Position numbers and translations under genes: made by a program. From positions 124,001 through 188,000 of the forward strand of contig NSKG01000009.1 in assembly GCA_002287035.1 (NCBI GenBank): DNA of 64,000 nt, read 5' to 3'. A model generated the notes under the pieces. The model searched no databases. It worked only from the letters and a program-made list of their open reading frames with translations, and was not told where the DNA came from. The DNA is from Pseudomonas sp. WN033 (GTDB lineage Bacteria; Pseudomonadota; Gammaproteobacteria; Pseudomonadales; Pseudomonadaceae). Positions 42,127-51,805 of the stretch are shown here, in pieces; position 1 is the stretch's first letter; each line of letters begins with the position of its first letter.

Positions 42127-42969
42127 ATGCCACATGACATTGGTTTCGTCGATAACTCAAGCATGCTCGCGCATTACGCGATGCTGGAGACCATCCGCGA
42201 CTTCGCGGCGGCGAACGGCTGGACGGTCCTGCGCTACAACACCGCCCCGGCCAACCGCGAGTTGATCCTCAAGGGGGTGGGCTACACCGGGGAAGAGGAG
42301 ATCTTCGTCGGGTTCAGGACCTACCAGGACGCCTCGGCTGACTACTACAACCTGGTTGCGGCTGCGTTCACCGGCTATGTGCCTGGTAACACGTTTGACG
42401 CACAGCCTGGTGCGATGCTTTCAGGTGTGCCGGCGCACAACAATCGCATCGACTACTGGCTGACGTTGAACCCGCAACGCATTGCGATCGCCATGAAGGT
42501 CGGGACGCCTGTTTACGAGTGCTGCTACGTCGGCAAATTCTTGCCATACGCCCGGCCAAGCCAGTACCCGTATCCGGTCATTGCTGCCGGAATGCTTAAC
42601 GGTATACCTGCAACACGCTTCAGCGACACAGCTCACTCAGCACCCTTTAAAGGTGCCAGAGCAAACATGCGGATGCGATTTAACTCTGGGGCATGGTTGC
42701 AACCCAGTTGCTGGCCTTGGGGCAATGATCACGTTGCTGGCGCCAACTCCCAGATGCGCGACACAGCCGGAAACTACAGCCTACAGCCAGTCATTCTTTA
42801 CCTGAGCGGAGTGGGAATCTTCGGTGAGCTCGACGGTGTTCGACATGTCAGTGGGTTCAACAACGCTGTTGAGAACACACTGACTGTTGAGGGCGTCGAC
42901 TGGCTGGTTGTTCAGGATGTATCCCGAACCGGGTTCAATGATTACTTCGCACTAAGGCTGGACAGCTAA
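42127..42969 (+). CDS. Distal tail protein, B3-like
   Basis: A 280-residue protein starting MPHDIGFVDNSSMLAHYAML. Beta-rich, with aromatic clusters (SADYYNLVAAAFTGYVPGN). Lies one base after the tape measure and before tail-tip genes; similar pairs occur in B3-like phages. Role presumed structural at the tail end. Confidence 0.65.
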   Translation: MPHDIGFVDNSSMLAHYAMLETIRDFAAANGWTVLRYNTAPANRELILKGVGYTGEEEIFVGFRTYQDASADYYNLVAAAFTGYVPGNTFDAQPGAMLSGVPAHNNRIDYWLTLNPQRIAIAMKVGTPVYECCYVGKFLPYARPSQYPYPVIAAGMLNGIPATRFSDTAHSAPFKGARANMRMRFNSGAWLQPSCWPWGNDHVAGANSQMRDTAGNYSLQPVILYLSGVGIFGELDGVRHVSGFNNAVENTLTVEGVDWLVVQDVSRTGFNDYFALRLDS

Positions 42970-43955
42970 TGGCTTACTACTCGGGCAGTGTTAACAGCTA
43001 TGCGGATCTCGTCGCCGCCGTCCAATCAGCATGTGTTAGCGATGGCTGGACATTGTCTGGCTCGATTCTTAGCAAGGGGGCCGCATATCTAAATCTTTAC
43101 AGTTCGACCGCCAAAACCTCGACTGAGGGGCCTGGTCTCATCGCTCAGGGCGGCACTGGTATAGACGCTGGAGTGTTGACTGGTGGATCAGTTGCAAGGC
43201 CTCGCCTGGGGCCATGCGGATCTGGCCCATTGGCTGGGGGCGATCCCTCGTGGCCATCCGTCTACCACATACACGTATTCACCGATCCGGACGAGGTGTA
43301 TGTCTTTCTAAACCACGGGATATCTCGCTACTACTATCTCGCTTTCGGGATTTCCGATGTTCCTGGGGTCGGCGGCAACGGTTTATGGATTACAGGAACA
43401 GTTATGCGTGGTTTCGCGACCGGGACCACATCGTCGTCAGGGGGGTTCTATATCTCGGATGTGCTCGGTCAGGTATCAGGAAACCCTGCAGCGGCCACGG
43501 GCAATGGACCGTGGTGGGTTAACCAGGTCTGGACTGGAAGCATGAGCGACACCTTTGCGAAAGATATCCTGCATTGCGGAATTGATGGTGCGGGATGGAA
43601 AGGTGGGGGGGTGTTTTTTAATTCGAGCCCGCAAATCGGAGCGCTCTCCGCCCTGCAGTCTGTTAGACCGCTACCGACAATGCAGCCGAATGCATGGAAT
43701 GGAGAGTCTGTACTGTTGCCCATACAGGTTTTGATCGTTAGGGCTTCGTTAAAAGTCTCGCCAGTTCTGGAGCATAGAAACGCCAGATACTTACGTATTA
43801 ATAATCACGAACCTGGGGACATTATCACGCTGGGAAGTGATCGCTGGCGGGTGTACCCCTTCCATATGAAGAACATGACACAACCGGACGGTTCGCTGTC
43901 GATGATTGATCATACTGGCACCTTCGGCTGGGCGATTCGCTATGACGGTCCTTAA
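42969..43955 (+). CDS. Distal tail protein, possible receptor-contact protein
   Basis: A 328-residue glycine-, serine- and aromatic-rich beta protein (MAYYSGSVNSYADLVAAVQS; VYHIHVFTDPDEVYVFLNHG). Its N-terminal organisation resembles the preceding protein, suggesting a diverged duplication. Base composition is more A+T-rich than the neighbours in its middle third, as often seen for host-range genes. Start shares one base with the previous stop. Confidence 0.6.
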   Translation: MAYYSGSVNSYADLVAAVQSACVSDGWTLSGSILSKGAAYLNLYSSTAKTSTEGPGLIAQGGTGIDAGVLTGGSVARPRLGPCGSGPLAGGDPSWPSVYHIHVFTDPDEVYVFLNHGISRYYYLAFGISDVPGVGGNGLWITGTVMRGFATGTTSSSGGFYISDVLGQVSGNPAAATGNGPWWVNQVWTGSMSDTFAKDILHCGIDGAGWKGGGVFFNSSPQIGALSALQSVRPLPTMQPNAWNGESVLLPIQVLIVRASLKVSPVLEHRNARYLRINNHEPGDIITLGSDRWRVYPFHMKNMTQPDGSLSMIDHTGTFGWAIRYDGP

Positions 43956-45654
43956 CGGATGGGCCTTGCAGGGTGGGATTGGTGGCGGCCGGAATTCGCG
44001 GCTGGCAGTCGAACTTGATCAGTTTGACTCAGCTGAAATCGTCGGCTGGCCGATGTACGACAGCATTGCCAGCCCGTCAGCATTCGGGGCTCTCGAAGAG
44101 CACTTTCCAATTTCTGCTCATGGTTATTCGGTTTCCGGGTATGCGGCAGGTGCTTACTCCGGGGACTACTATCATCGCATTCACATCAGCCCGTTCCAGC
44201 TTGATCTCGGCAACGTCGTTTCCGCGCAGACCCAGGACGTTTTTCTCTGGAATGCATTCTTGGAGCCTCGTACCCTGGTCGACATCGTCGGCACGGAAGA
44301 AGGCGTACTGGTCAGCGGTCATCCCGCGCCGCCGCTGCTATTTCCTGCCTTGCAAGAGCTGACATGGCAGGTCACCGTTACGCCTGATGGCCAGCCAGTC
44401 CTAGATACGCTGGTGGCCTGGCTTTTCGAGAACGGCGCTGCGCCGGGTCTGCGCATCACCGCCAACCGGATCATCGCATGGTCATTCGCTCCGGACTGGG
44501 GTGAGGGTATCCGCGAACGGTTCGAGTGGCTGACCGACGTGATGACCTCTGAGACCTACGCACAGCAGCGCCGGGCGCTGCGCACGGCACCGCGCCGCGA
44601 GCTGGGTGCGCCGATGTATGTCGAGGGGCGTGAGCGGCAGATGCTGGATCTTGCCCTTTTTGGGTGGGGAAGCCGTGTCTGGGCTCTGCCCATCTGGCCG
44701 GATATCCAGCTCCTGGAGCAGTCCGTACCGGTCGATAGCCTGCGCATCAACTGCGCGACACAGTATCTGGACTTTCGTGAAGGCGGCTTGGCCATGTTGC
44801 GGGGCGAAAGCGCGTTTCAATTTGAAGTTGTTGAGGTCGAGTCTGTCGATGCCGCCGGGCTAGACCTCAAGCGCGGTACTCAGCAAGCCTGGCCGGCTGG
44901 GTCTCGGCTGTATCCGGCCCGGCCAGCGCAGTTGACCCGGCAACCGGAGCTGATTCGGCTCACAGATACCATTGATGAGGCAGAGGTCCAGTTCCTGATA
45001 CTGGAGCCCAGCGACTGCGACACGCTGACCGCCCTGCCGACCTATCGGGGCTGGCCGGTCCTCGATGTCCGTCCCGACGAGTCCGAGGATCTGACCCGGC
45101 AGTATGAGCGCATGCTGGTCACGCTCGACAGCCGCACTGCGCTGCCGCTTGTCTCTGACATTCCCGGCCGGGCGATGCCGGTCACCGGCTGGCGCTGGAT
45201 CGACATGGGCCGCGCAGCCCGTCATTGGTACCGCTGCCTCCTTTATACACTGCGCGGTCAACAGGCCGCTGTCTGGGTGCCCACGCATGCAGACGATCTG
45301 ACCCTGGTCGATACCGTGTCTGATGCCGCTACGACAATTGATGTGCTCAATGTCGGGTACAGCCGGTTCGGCCAGGCTCGGCCGGGGCGGCGCGATATCC
45401 GTATCGAGCTGGTGGATGGCCAAGTGTTCTATCGCAGGATCACAGGCGCATCGGAGATCACTGCCGACATCGAGCGCCTGGCGATCGATGTCGCCCTGGG
45501 CGTTGCTGTCGAGCCGGACAAGGTGACGCGCATCTGCTGGATGGCACTGTCATGCGGGGCATCGGACAGCGCTGAGATCGATCACGTGACGGATAGCGAA
45601 GGGGTTGCCAGCGCTTCCCTGGTGTTCAAAGGAGTGCGCGACGATGACCTTTGA
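43942..45654 (+). CDS. Minor tail protein (B3/gene-transfer-agent hub-like)
   Basis: A 570-residue protein beginning MTVLNGWALQGGIGGGRNSR, overlapping the previous gene by 14 bp. A mid-section with FEWLTDVMTSETYAQQRRAL near residue 195 and PRRELGAPMYVEGRERQMLD near 218 marks a family of siphovirus minor tail proteins that precede the DUF2163 protein. Predicted baseplate component. Confidence 0.75.
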   Translation: MTVLNGWALQGGIGGGRNSRLAVELDQFDSAEIVGWPMYDSIASPSAFGALEEHFPISAHGYSVSGYAAGAYSGDYYHRIHISPFQLDLGNVVSAQTQDVFLWNAFLEPRTLVDIVGTEEGVLVSGHPAPPLLFPALQELTWQVTVTPDGQPVLDTLVAWLFENGAAPGLRITANRIIAWSFAPDWGEGIRERFEWLTDVMTSETYAQQRRALRTAPRRELGAPMYVEGRERQMLDLALFGWGSRVWALPIWPDIQLLEQSVPVDSLRINCATQYLDFREGGLAMLRGESAFQFEVVEVESVDAAGLDLKRGTQQAWPAGSRLYPARPAQLTRQPELIRLTDTIDEAEVQFLILEPSDCDTLTALPTYRGWPVLDVRPDESEDLTRQYERMLVTLDSRTALPLVSDIPGRAMPVTGWRWIDMGRAARHWYRCLLYTLRGQQAAVWVPTHADDLTLVDTVSDAATTIDVLNVGYSRFGQARPGRRDIRIELVDGQVFYRRITGASEITADIERLAIDVALGVAVEPDKVTRICWMALSCGASDSAEIDHVTDSEGVASASLVFKGVRDDDL

Positions 45655-46465
45655 TGCCCGTGAGTCCTCAATCGCGCTGGGCCAGCCAGTGCGGCTTTAT
45701 GCTTTCGCTCGGGGCGTGATGCGCTGGCTGTACTGCTCAGCTGATCGTGACATCTCGGTCAGCACTCAGGTCTATCGGGCCGTGAGGGGCGGTATCAGTG
45801 ATCCTGGTATACGCATCACGGGCGATGCGCGCTCAGACAGGCTGGAGATCACTGCGCCGGCGGACCTCTCGGTCGCACAACTCTGGCGATCGGGCCAGCC
45901 CAGCAATGAGGTGGGGTTGACCGTCTACGACATGCACTACGGCGACAATGACCCGGTTTTTGCCTGGGCGGGACGTGTCAGTTCGGTTAACTGGCCAGCG
46001 CTGGACCGGTGCAAGATCGTGTGCGTATCACGCGACGCAGAAATGGCCGAGCCGGGGCTGACAGACCCGTACTCGCGTACTTGCACAGCAGTGCTGGGTG
46101 ACCCCCGCTGTGGCGTGGATCTCAACCCTTTGCGGGTCGATGCTCAGATCCAATCGATCGACGGCATCGCAGTCTATAGCGCCGATGTCGCCGGCTACCC
46201 GGCCGGCTGGTTCACGGGTGGCTATATCGAGTGGCCGATCGGCAGCGGTGAGTTCGATCGGCGGTTTGTCGAGGCCCATTCAAGTACTCAGCTCAGACTG
46301 CTCGGTGGAACAGCCGGGGTGCCGGTTAGCGGATCGCTGCGAGTGTATCCGGGCTGTGATTTTCTGTTCGGTACATGCAGAGACAAATTCGGTAACGGCG
46401 ACCGGTTCCGGGGTATTCCGAACCTGGAAGGCCGGAGCCCGTTCGACGGCAACGCAGTCTGGTGA
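45644..46465 (+). CDS. Tail tip hub protein (DUF2163 / BR0599 family)
   Basis: A 273-residue protein starting MTFDARESSIALGQPVRLYA. The C-terminus CDFLFGTCRDKFGNGDRFRG with IPNLEGRSPF following is the diagnostic BR0599 C-terminal motif, and SRTCTAVLGDPRCGVDL near residue 145 fits DUF2163. Members form the tail hub of siphoviruses and gene transfer agents. Overlaps the previous gene by 11 bp. Confidence 0.85.
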   Translation: MTFDARESSIALGQPVRLYAFARGVMRWLYCSADRDISVSTQVYRAVRGGISDPGIRITGDARSDRLEITAPADLSVAQLWRSGQPSNEVGLTVYDMHYGDNDPVFAWAGRVSSVNWPALDRCKIVCVSRDAEMAEPGLTDPYSRTCTAVLGDPRCGVDLNPLRVDAQIQSIDGIAVYSADVAGYPAGWFTGGYIEWPIGSGEFDRRFVEAHSSTQLRLLGGTAGVPVSGSLRVYPGCDFLFGTCRDKFGNGDRFRGIPNLEGRSPFDGNAVW

Positions 46466-46473
46466 GGTGACTA

Positions 46474-46701
46474 ATGCCACAGCTGATTATTTTAGTAGCT
46501 GCGTTTTTACTGATGGCGGCATTGACGCCAAGGGGGCCAAAGCAGAAGCCCCCGGCATTTGATGACTTCGAGTTCCCTCAATGTAAAGAGGGTGAGCCGA
46601 AAACGGCCGTTTTTGGGCAGGTGTGGACCAAGTCCTGGATGGTCCTCACCGTGGGCAACTATCGGACGCGAAAGAAGAAGATCGGGGGCGGCAAGAAGTG
46701 A
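46474..46701 (+). CDS. Small tail-assembly membrane protein
   Basis: A 75-residue protein with an N-terminal hydrophobic helix (MPQLIILVAAFLLMAALTPR) and a basic tail (RTRKKKIGGGKK). Located between DUF2163 and the tail-tip protein, where lambda-like tails keep small assembly proteins. Unknown function. Confidence 0.65.
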   Translation: MPQLIILVAAFLLMAALTPRGPKQKPPAFDDFEFPQCKEGEPKTAVFGQVWTKSWMVLTVGNYRTRKKKIGGGKK

Positions 46702-46916
46702 TTATTACCGTCGATCACATGCACTCAGTCCCTACGTGGACTGGCCGCCAGGGCTACTGCCACACGGGTGCTCGGGAGTTTTTCAAGCGCCACTCGCTCG
46801 ACTGGGTCGAGTTCCTGAAGAGCGGGATCGACAGCGAGACGCTGTTGGCAACCGGCGATGCATTGGCCGTGTACCTGGTCGAGCATGTGGAGGCGCAACA
46901 GCATGGGCAGCAGTAG
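46698..46916 (+). CDS. Small tail-region protein
   Basis: A 72-residue protein from GTG 46698 (VIITVDHMHSVPTWTGRQGY) with GYCHTGAREFFKRHSLDW and an acidic helix. Overlaps both neighbours by a few bases. Its pattern recalls small proteins preceding TipJ-like genes in siphoviruses. Not assigned. Confidence 0.6.
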   Translation: MIITVDHMHSVPTWTGRQGYCHTGAREFFKRHSLDWVEFLKSGIDSETLLATGDALAVYLVEHVEAQQHGQQ

Positions 46917-49059
46917 CAAAAAACCGAAGGCGACGCTCTTCTTCTTCGACATTCACATGGGCCTGGGGCTGCCGGTTGATGAAGTCGTCGAGATCAAGGC
47001 GTCGGGCAAGCGTGCCTGGCGCGGGTCTGTCACGACTAACAGCCAGATCGTAATCAATGCTCCGGAGCTGTTCGGCGGCCCCGAGGCCGAAGGTGGCATT
47101 GCTGGCACGCTGGACGTGCTCATGGGTGATGAGAACCAGGGTGTGCTGCCACGCCTGGCTGCGATGCTGGGCGGCGTTGCGCCGGCTTTCAGGGGTATCA
47201 CGACAGCATTTTTTAGCGGCATGGTCGGTGCCAACAATCCGTACCCCAAACCCTGGGAGTTTCTGCGCCGGGGCGGCAATCGTCTGTGGGGCGCTGATGC
47301 CCCGTGGTATCCGGAAAAGCAGTTCATCTGGCTGGCTGACGGCCAGGTCAAAGCGATGAACCCGGTCCATATTCTGTACCAGATCCGCACAAGCCGGCAT
47401 TTTCGTGGCTGGCCCCGCGCATGGCTGGATGATTCGGCATGGCGCGCAGCGGCTGACACATGCTATGACGAAGGCTTGGGGCTCTGTATCGAGTGGCGCA
47501 GGTCTGACAGTTTCAAGTCGTTCAGCGATGCGATCTGTGAGCATATTGGCGCAGAGGTGTTCGATGATCGCAAGACAGGGCTGATCAGCATCCGGCTGAT
47601 ACGCGACGACTACAACCCCGAGCTACTGCCGCTGTTCGATGAAGACTCGGGGCTGCTGGAAATCCTCGAAGATGAAGTCGCAACGATCAACGACATGCCC
47701 AGTGAGCTGCTTGTTAAGTACGTTGATGCGATCGATGGTGAGGAAAAGACCGTTCGGGTCAGTAATGCCGCTGTCGCAGCACGAGGCTGGCGGTCATCTG
47801 AGACCGTGGACTACCCCGGCGCGCCCACGGCTGAAATCGCGGCGCGACTCGGGCAGCGCGATATGGCTATCAAGACCAGCGGATTGCGGCGCTACAAAGC
47901 AGTATTCGATCGGCGTGCTCGGGGACTTAACCTCGGTGACCCTATTCGTGTCCGCTCACTGCGCAGAGGTATTGAGGCTGTCGTCGTCCGGGTCGGCAAG
48001 ATCCAGGACGGCTCACTACTGGATGGCCGGATAACGCTCACGGTGGTGCAAGACGTTTTCGGGTTGCCCAGCAGTTCATTTGTCACAGTGCCGCCAGCGG
48101 GCTGGGAGCCACCAGACCGCACCCCTCAGACCATCACGGTGCGGCGCCTGTTTGAGGTTCCGTATCGCGACCTGGCCGCAAGAGTTGACCCGGCCAATCT
48201 CGCACTGATCGATCCCACGGCGGCGTATCTGGCCAGCGTTGCAGTACCGCCGACCATGATGTCGCTCAGTTACTCACTGACAACCCGCGTTGGCAGTACC
48301 GGTGATTTTATTGATCAAGGGCATGCAGACTGGTGCCCGACAGGACTGCTCACAGACGCGATCGGCAAGACCACGACAGCAATCACACTGAGCAATTTCA
48401 GCAGGCTGGATGATGTTGAGATCGGCTCGGCAGCGCTCCTGGGCGACGAGATTGTCCGGGTCGATGCGATCAACATCGACACAGGCGCCGTCACGATCGC
48501 ACGGGGCTGCATCGACACTGTGCCTGCCGAGCATAGTGCCGGCACTCGGATCTGGTTCTATCAAGACTGGGCTGGCGAGGATGAGACAGCGTACTCGCTC
48601 AGCACGTCAATGCAGGCCAAGCTGCTGACCAACACATCAAGCGGGCAGCTGGACCCCGCGCTGGCAGGTACAGACAGTCTCACCCTGCAAGCACGGCAAG
48701 GCCGCCCATACCCGCCCGGCCAGTTCCGCCTCGATGGCAGCTACTACCCAGCCTCAATAGAGGGCGACGTTGTGATCACATGGACGCATCGGGACAGGCT
48801 TGGCCAGGCCGATCAGCTCATCGATACGTTATTCGGCAGCACCGGACCCGAGGCAGGCACAACATACAGTGCCCGGCTGCTGCGGGCAGACACTCAGGCA
48901 GTGCTGACAACTCAGACAGGTATCTCGGGTACCACGGTGACCCTGACAACAGCATACGAGGGGTCGGTGATCGCAGAGCTGTGGTCAGTCAGGGGCGGGA
49001 TGGAATCGCATCAGCGGCACCGGCACCAGTTCGAGCGCATCGAACCGGTTGGGCCGTGA
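46903..49059 (+). CDS. Tail tip / host specificity protein (TipJ-like)
   Basis: A 718-residue protein starting MGSSSKKPKATLFFFDIHMG, with GGAGG 9 nt upstream. Contains LPVDEVVEIKASGKRAWRGS, a hub domain, and C-terminal Ig-like modules (PAEHSAGTRIWFYQDWAGED; a fibronectin-like end). Last gene of the late operon; its stop is 85 bp from the prophage right end. No separate tail-fibre or chaperone gene follows, so this and the upstream distal proteins probably determine adsorption. Confidence 0.82.
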   Translation: MGSSSKKPKATLFFFDIHMGLGLPVDEVVEIKASGKRAWRGSVTTNSQIVINAPELFGGPEAEGGIAGTLDVLMGDENQGVLPRLAAMLGGVAPAFRGITTAFFSGMVGANNPYPKPWEFLRRGGNRLWGADAPWYPEKQFIWLADGQVKAMNPVHILYQIRTSRHFRGWPRAWLDDSAWRAAADTCYDEGLGLCIEWRRSDSFKSFSDAICEHIGAEVFDDRKTGLISIRLIRDDYNPELLPLFDEDSGLLEILEDEVATINDMPSELLVKYVDAIDGEEKTVRVSNAAVAARGWRSSETVDYPGAPTAEIAARLGQRDMAIKTSGLRRYKAVFDRRARGLNLGDPIRVRSLRRGIEAVVVRVGKIQDGSLLDGRITLTVVQDVFGLPSSSFVTVPPAGWEPPDRTPQTITVRRLFEVPYRDLAARVDPANLALIDPTAAYLASVAVPPTMMSLSYSLTTRVGSTGDFIDQGHADWCPTGLLTDAIGKTTTAITLSNFSRLDDVEIGSAALLGDEIVRVDAINIDTGAVTIARGCIDTVPAEHSAGTRIWFYQDWAGEDETAYSLSTSMQAKLLTNTSSGQLDPALAGTDSLTLQARQGRPYPPGQFRLDGSYYPASIEGDVVITWTHRDRLGQADQLIDTLFGSTGPEAGTTYSARLLRADTQAVLTTQTGISGTTVTLTTAYEGSVIAELWSVRGGMESHQRHRHQFERIEPVGP

Positions 49060-49102
49060 TATTGAAATTTTGTTTCGCGCAGAGCAACGGTTAAGATGCG
49101 GC

Positions 49103-49144
49103 AATTATCGCGCACAGGCACGCCATTTATCGCGCGCCGCTACA
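49103..49144. repeat. Prophage right terminal repeats
   Basis: ATTTATC at 49125-49131 (GATAAAT read inward from the end, same offset as at the left end) and AATTATC at 49103-49109, 22 bp apart. Probable transposase sites. Confidence 0.7.
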
Positions 49145-49150
49145 GCTTGG
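49145..49150. repeat. Target-site duplication, right copy (GCTTGG)
   Basis: Matches 13798-13803 and follows the terminal CA of the prophage. Confidence 0.85.
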
Positions 49151-49553
49151 ACAGGTGAACAGAAGCAACCCGCTGACACTCGGCCAGATCATCAATCTTG
49201 CCATGCTTGCCGGTGGAGCATGGCTGGTCTGGGCGCAGTTTGGTCTGCCCTGGATTCGACTGGTTGATCATCGCGTGGTGAAAGCACCGTTGATGACGCT
49301 GAACTGGAAAGAGTTCTCGGCTGAACTGGAGATGCACCGGGACAGTGAAGGCAACCAATGGACCCGTTTTGTACGCTTTAGCGCCGAATGCCCGATTTGC
49401 AGCGGCAAGATCGAATTGCTGCCAGGTAAACCAGAGCATCGGCTGCCTTTGGTTGGCAGATGCGCTGAAAGCCCCCATGCGCATGTGTACAGTTTTGATC
49501 GCACTCAGCTGACAGGGTATTACATAGGGCCAAAATTACAGATGAAGTCCTGA
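49149..49553 (+). pseudogene. Host membrane-protein gene, 3' fragment
   Basis: The last 134 codons of the gene interrupted by the prophage. The frame continues that of 13220-13803 across the join (…CTG CTT GGA CAG GTG AAC…). It contains a second membrane helix (INLAMLAGGAWLVWAQFGL), a beta-rich part and CPICSGKIELLPGK, a possible zinc knuckle with a further cysteine in GRCAESPHAH. A GTG at 49155 could restart translation of this half, but no ribosome-binding site is evident apart from ACAGG. Confidence 0.78.
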
Positions 49554-49618
49554 GCCCTACATAGAATGCTTGGCCATGAGGCAACCTGCAAAATAGGTAT
49601 GCTGCTTCACTGATAGGT

Positions 49619-50650
49619 TTAGGGGTTAGCTAAACTAGCGACTTCTGATTCCACCAACCGCAGATCAAACGCATCACCCAACACTGCCAGCATTTGCTCC
49701 TGAAACCGGGTTTTCGGCCCTAGCCTGACAAGCAGCTCATCAAGCTGGAGCAACAGCTCTGCTGTCGGGTTCTGGTGGTACGATCTTCTGAGCAATTTGC
49801 CTAACTCAGCCACAATAGCCAGTTGGGCCGAAGGCTGCTTTTTGCCATCAACACAGGCATTGCCACTATCGAGCGCCTTCTCAACCTGGACGAGCTGATC
49901 ACTTGCAGCCTGTACGAGAGAATCACCTTGAATCGATAACTGCGCTTCCAGCTCATCCCTTGCCCTACTCAACAGCTGGCCACGGCCCCACCCATGCGCA
50001 GCAAGTGCCAATGCGGCGACCAGGCGTGTTGCATCCCAAGAGCCCAAGGTATCAAGCAAGTCACCGGGCAGCTGGTTGCGCATACGTTGGATACGCCAGC
50101 TGGTGATATTGCGCTTGAGCTGCTCCCAGCCATAAGGGATCAGCATGAGCAACTGCCAGCCCATGACCAATAAGCGCCAAGCCCAGACCAATAAAAACAC
50201 CATTAACCGGAAAGCCTCGCTGGCTGCGACGGCCACCAGGCTCAGGAACATGAATGCCATCTGTGCATTTGCTGCCTTGCGGCCACGCATCTGCACACCG
50301 AATACCTTGGCTGAGGATCGGTTGGGCTTTATCCAGTTGAACGTACCCAGCTCATTGCGACTGGAAACAGTGAACCCGCTTTTGGACATATTCAGCTTGG
50401 TAGGGCCGCTGCCATAGCGACCACGCAAAACAAACCGACCGTTCTGCATGGCCATCTGTGTGCCCTTGACCACTCTGCCGGACACTCGTAGCCCATGTTT
50501 GCTATTGGCTGTGACATTCATACCTGCAGCCTTGGCTTGAGCTCGCAACGACACCCCACCGGTACGACTGACCCGCAGGTGCTTGCCGCGATGCTCGATG
50601 CGGGCTTGATTACCGTATCGGTCTTTTTTGCCGAGATTAAAGAAACCCAC
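49619..50650 (-). CDS. Membrane protein with SKSG-repeat N-terminus, unknown
   Basis: A 343-residue protein from GTG 50650 (VGFFNLGKKDRYGNQARIEH), with GGAG 8 nt upstream; longer frames to ATG 50749 lack that support. The first 130 residues are short beta repeats (TKLNMSKSGFTVSSRNELGT) reminiscent of DUF4236-type proteins, then two or three hydrophobic segments (about 135-185), then a helical C-terminus. Probably membrane anchored. No function known. The prophage-split gene converges on it from the left. Confidence 0.6.
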   Translation of the reverse strand: MGFFNLGKKDRYGNQARIEHRGKHLRVSRTGGVSLRAQAKAAGMNVTANSKHGLRVSGRVVKGTQMAMQNGRFVLRGRYGSGPTKLNMSKSGFTVSSRNELGTFNWIKPNRSSAKVFGVQMRGRKAANAQMAFMFLSLVAVAASEAFRLMVFLLVWAWRLLVMGWQLLMLIPYGWEQLKRNITSWRIQRMRNQLPGDLLDTLGSWDATRLVAALALAAHGWGRGQLLSRARDELEAQLSIQGDSLVQAASDQLVQVEKALDSGNACVDGKKQPSAQLAIVAELGKLLRRSYHQNPTAELLLQLDELLVRLGPKTRFQEQMLAVLGDAFDLRLVESEVASLANP

Positions 50651-50851
50651 CTTGGTTACTCCATTCCTACCTGACCTGTCTTGCATTACCCCTGATCTTA
50701 ACAGGGCTCCGCGACAAGAGGTGTCGCAGGGCCTGGAGTGTCTATCCAAGACCTATTCCCGTCCAGCCAGAGTGGCGAATAAAGCGGCAACTTGAGCACC
50801 GCGCTGATTGCCACCCGACTGGACCAAGATATGGACAGCGCAGGCTGGTAA

Positions 50852-51805
50852 CTAGCGTATGCAACTAGTCCGGTAGGCCCGCGTCACTGCAGGCTTGATC
50901 CTCAGGTACTGCTGCTTGTCCTTGACCAGGTAGGTCATCAGATTAGCTACCGCCTTACGGCCCTTGCTGTCTGATCGACGAAACATGCCTGTTCCCCGCA
51001 GATCTTCATCCCCTGTGAAATCACGACTGCTATCGTGCCAATAGCCACGGTTCTGTGTGATCTCATTCCACAGCTCACCAATACGCTCAGCAATGCGGAA
51101 TTGACGGAACACCTCAGATCCATTGAAAAAGAACGCCACATGTAAATGAAAGCCTTGATCCTGCCCCTGATCAACCCTGACGATGGACCCTACCAAATGC
51201 TCGAAAATCGGATGGCTCCTGCGTGCCTTGGCTAACCGGTTCATGTCCTCAAACACTTGCTCAATGCTGAGCCATTGTCTGGCGGCCTCCCGGTAATACA
51301 GGTTGACTCGCAGCACCAGCGTCTTGGAGTAGCGGTCCATCACCCTTTCGACAAACGCTTGGACATCTTCAGCCTGTCGCTTGGCCTGGTAGCGACGGTC
51401 AGCGGATCTACGGCGGTAATCATCCAGCCTGCTTAGATCACGAATGCGCTCAACCAGCAGATTCATGGTCTCTGGCTCTGACAGAAAGCTACCGCTACCT
51501 TCTGGATCAGGACAGATATACCGGTAACCGTCATATTCCAGCCGGATGTCATGGCACGCTTCAATGAATAGCTCCAGGTTCTCGCTGTAGTCGTAATCCA
51601 CCCGACCATCGAACAGGGCGATCATCTGATTGAGGTACTGCAGGTCCAACCCTAGGGTAGTCATTCGGTAAGGCTTCGTTGCATCAGGCTGTGGGATATA
51701 GGCTTGCTCTTTGTAGCGCAGGACATCAGCCACGAACTGATCGATGTGGTAGCTGGCTTCTGCTTGGGACAAGGCAGGGGATGAGGTGTTGATGGTTGAG
51801 TACAT
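50852..51805 (-). CDS. Inovirus Gp2-type replication protein
   Basis: A 317-residue protein of the inovirus Gp2 / YagK-YfjJ family: the GFHLHVAFFFNGSEV motif near residue 222 is the HxH core shared with rolling-circle initiators, and GYWHDSSRDFTGD and NLMTYLVKDKQQYLRI near the C-terminus are family blocks. Such proteins serve phage satellites and small integrated elements. AAGGAG precedes ATG 51805. It suggests that this side of the region is an integrated replicon. Confidence 0.82.
   Translation of the reverse strand: MYSTINTSSPALSQAEASYHIDQFVADVLRYKEQAYIPQPDATKPYRMTTLGLDLQYLNQMIALFDGRVDYDYSENLELFIEACHDIRLEYDGYRYICPDPEGSGSFLSEPETMNLLVERIRDLSRLDDYRRRSADRRYQAKRQAEDVQAFVERVMDRYSKTLVLRVNLYYREAARQWLSIEQVFEDMNRLAKARRSHPIFEHLVGSIVRVDQGQDQGFHLHVAFFFNGSEVFRQFRIAERIGELWNEITQNRGYWHDSSRDFTGDEDLRGTGMFRRSDSKGRKAVANLMTYLVKDKQQYLRIKPAVTRAYRTSCIR

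Larger units (their letters stand above)
13804..49144. mobile_element. Mu-like (B3/BcepMu-type) transposable prophage, 35,341 bp
   Basis: Complete-looking transposable siphovirus prophage. The ends are TG (13804) and CA (49144). At both ends GATAAAT begins 14 bases in, and a second copy follows 22-23 bases later. GCTTGG flanks both sides. The layout is that of phages such as B3 and BcepMu: a leftward early operon with transposase A and ATPase B ending in Mor at the left end, a rightward repressor, then lysis, packaging, Mu-like head and long flexible tail genes. No essential module is obviously broken, so it may be inducible. It is inserted in a host gene. Confidence 0.95.
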
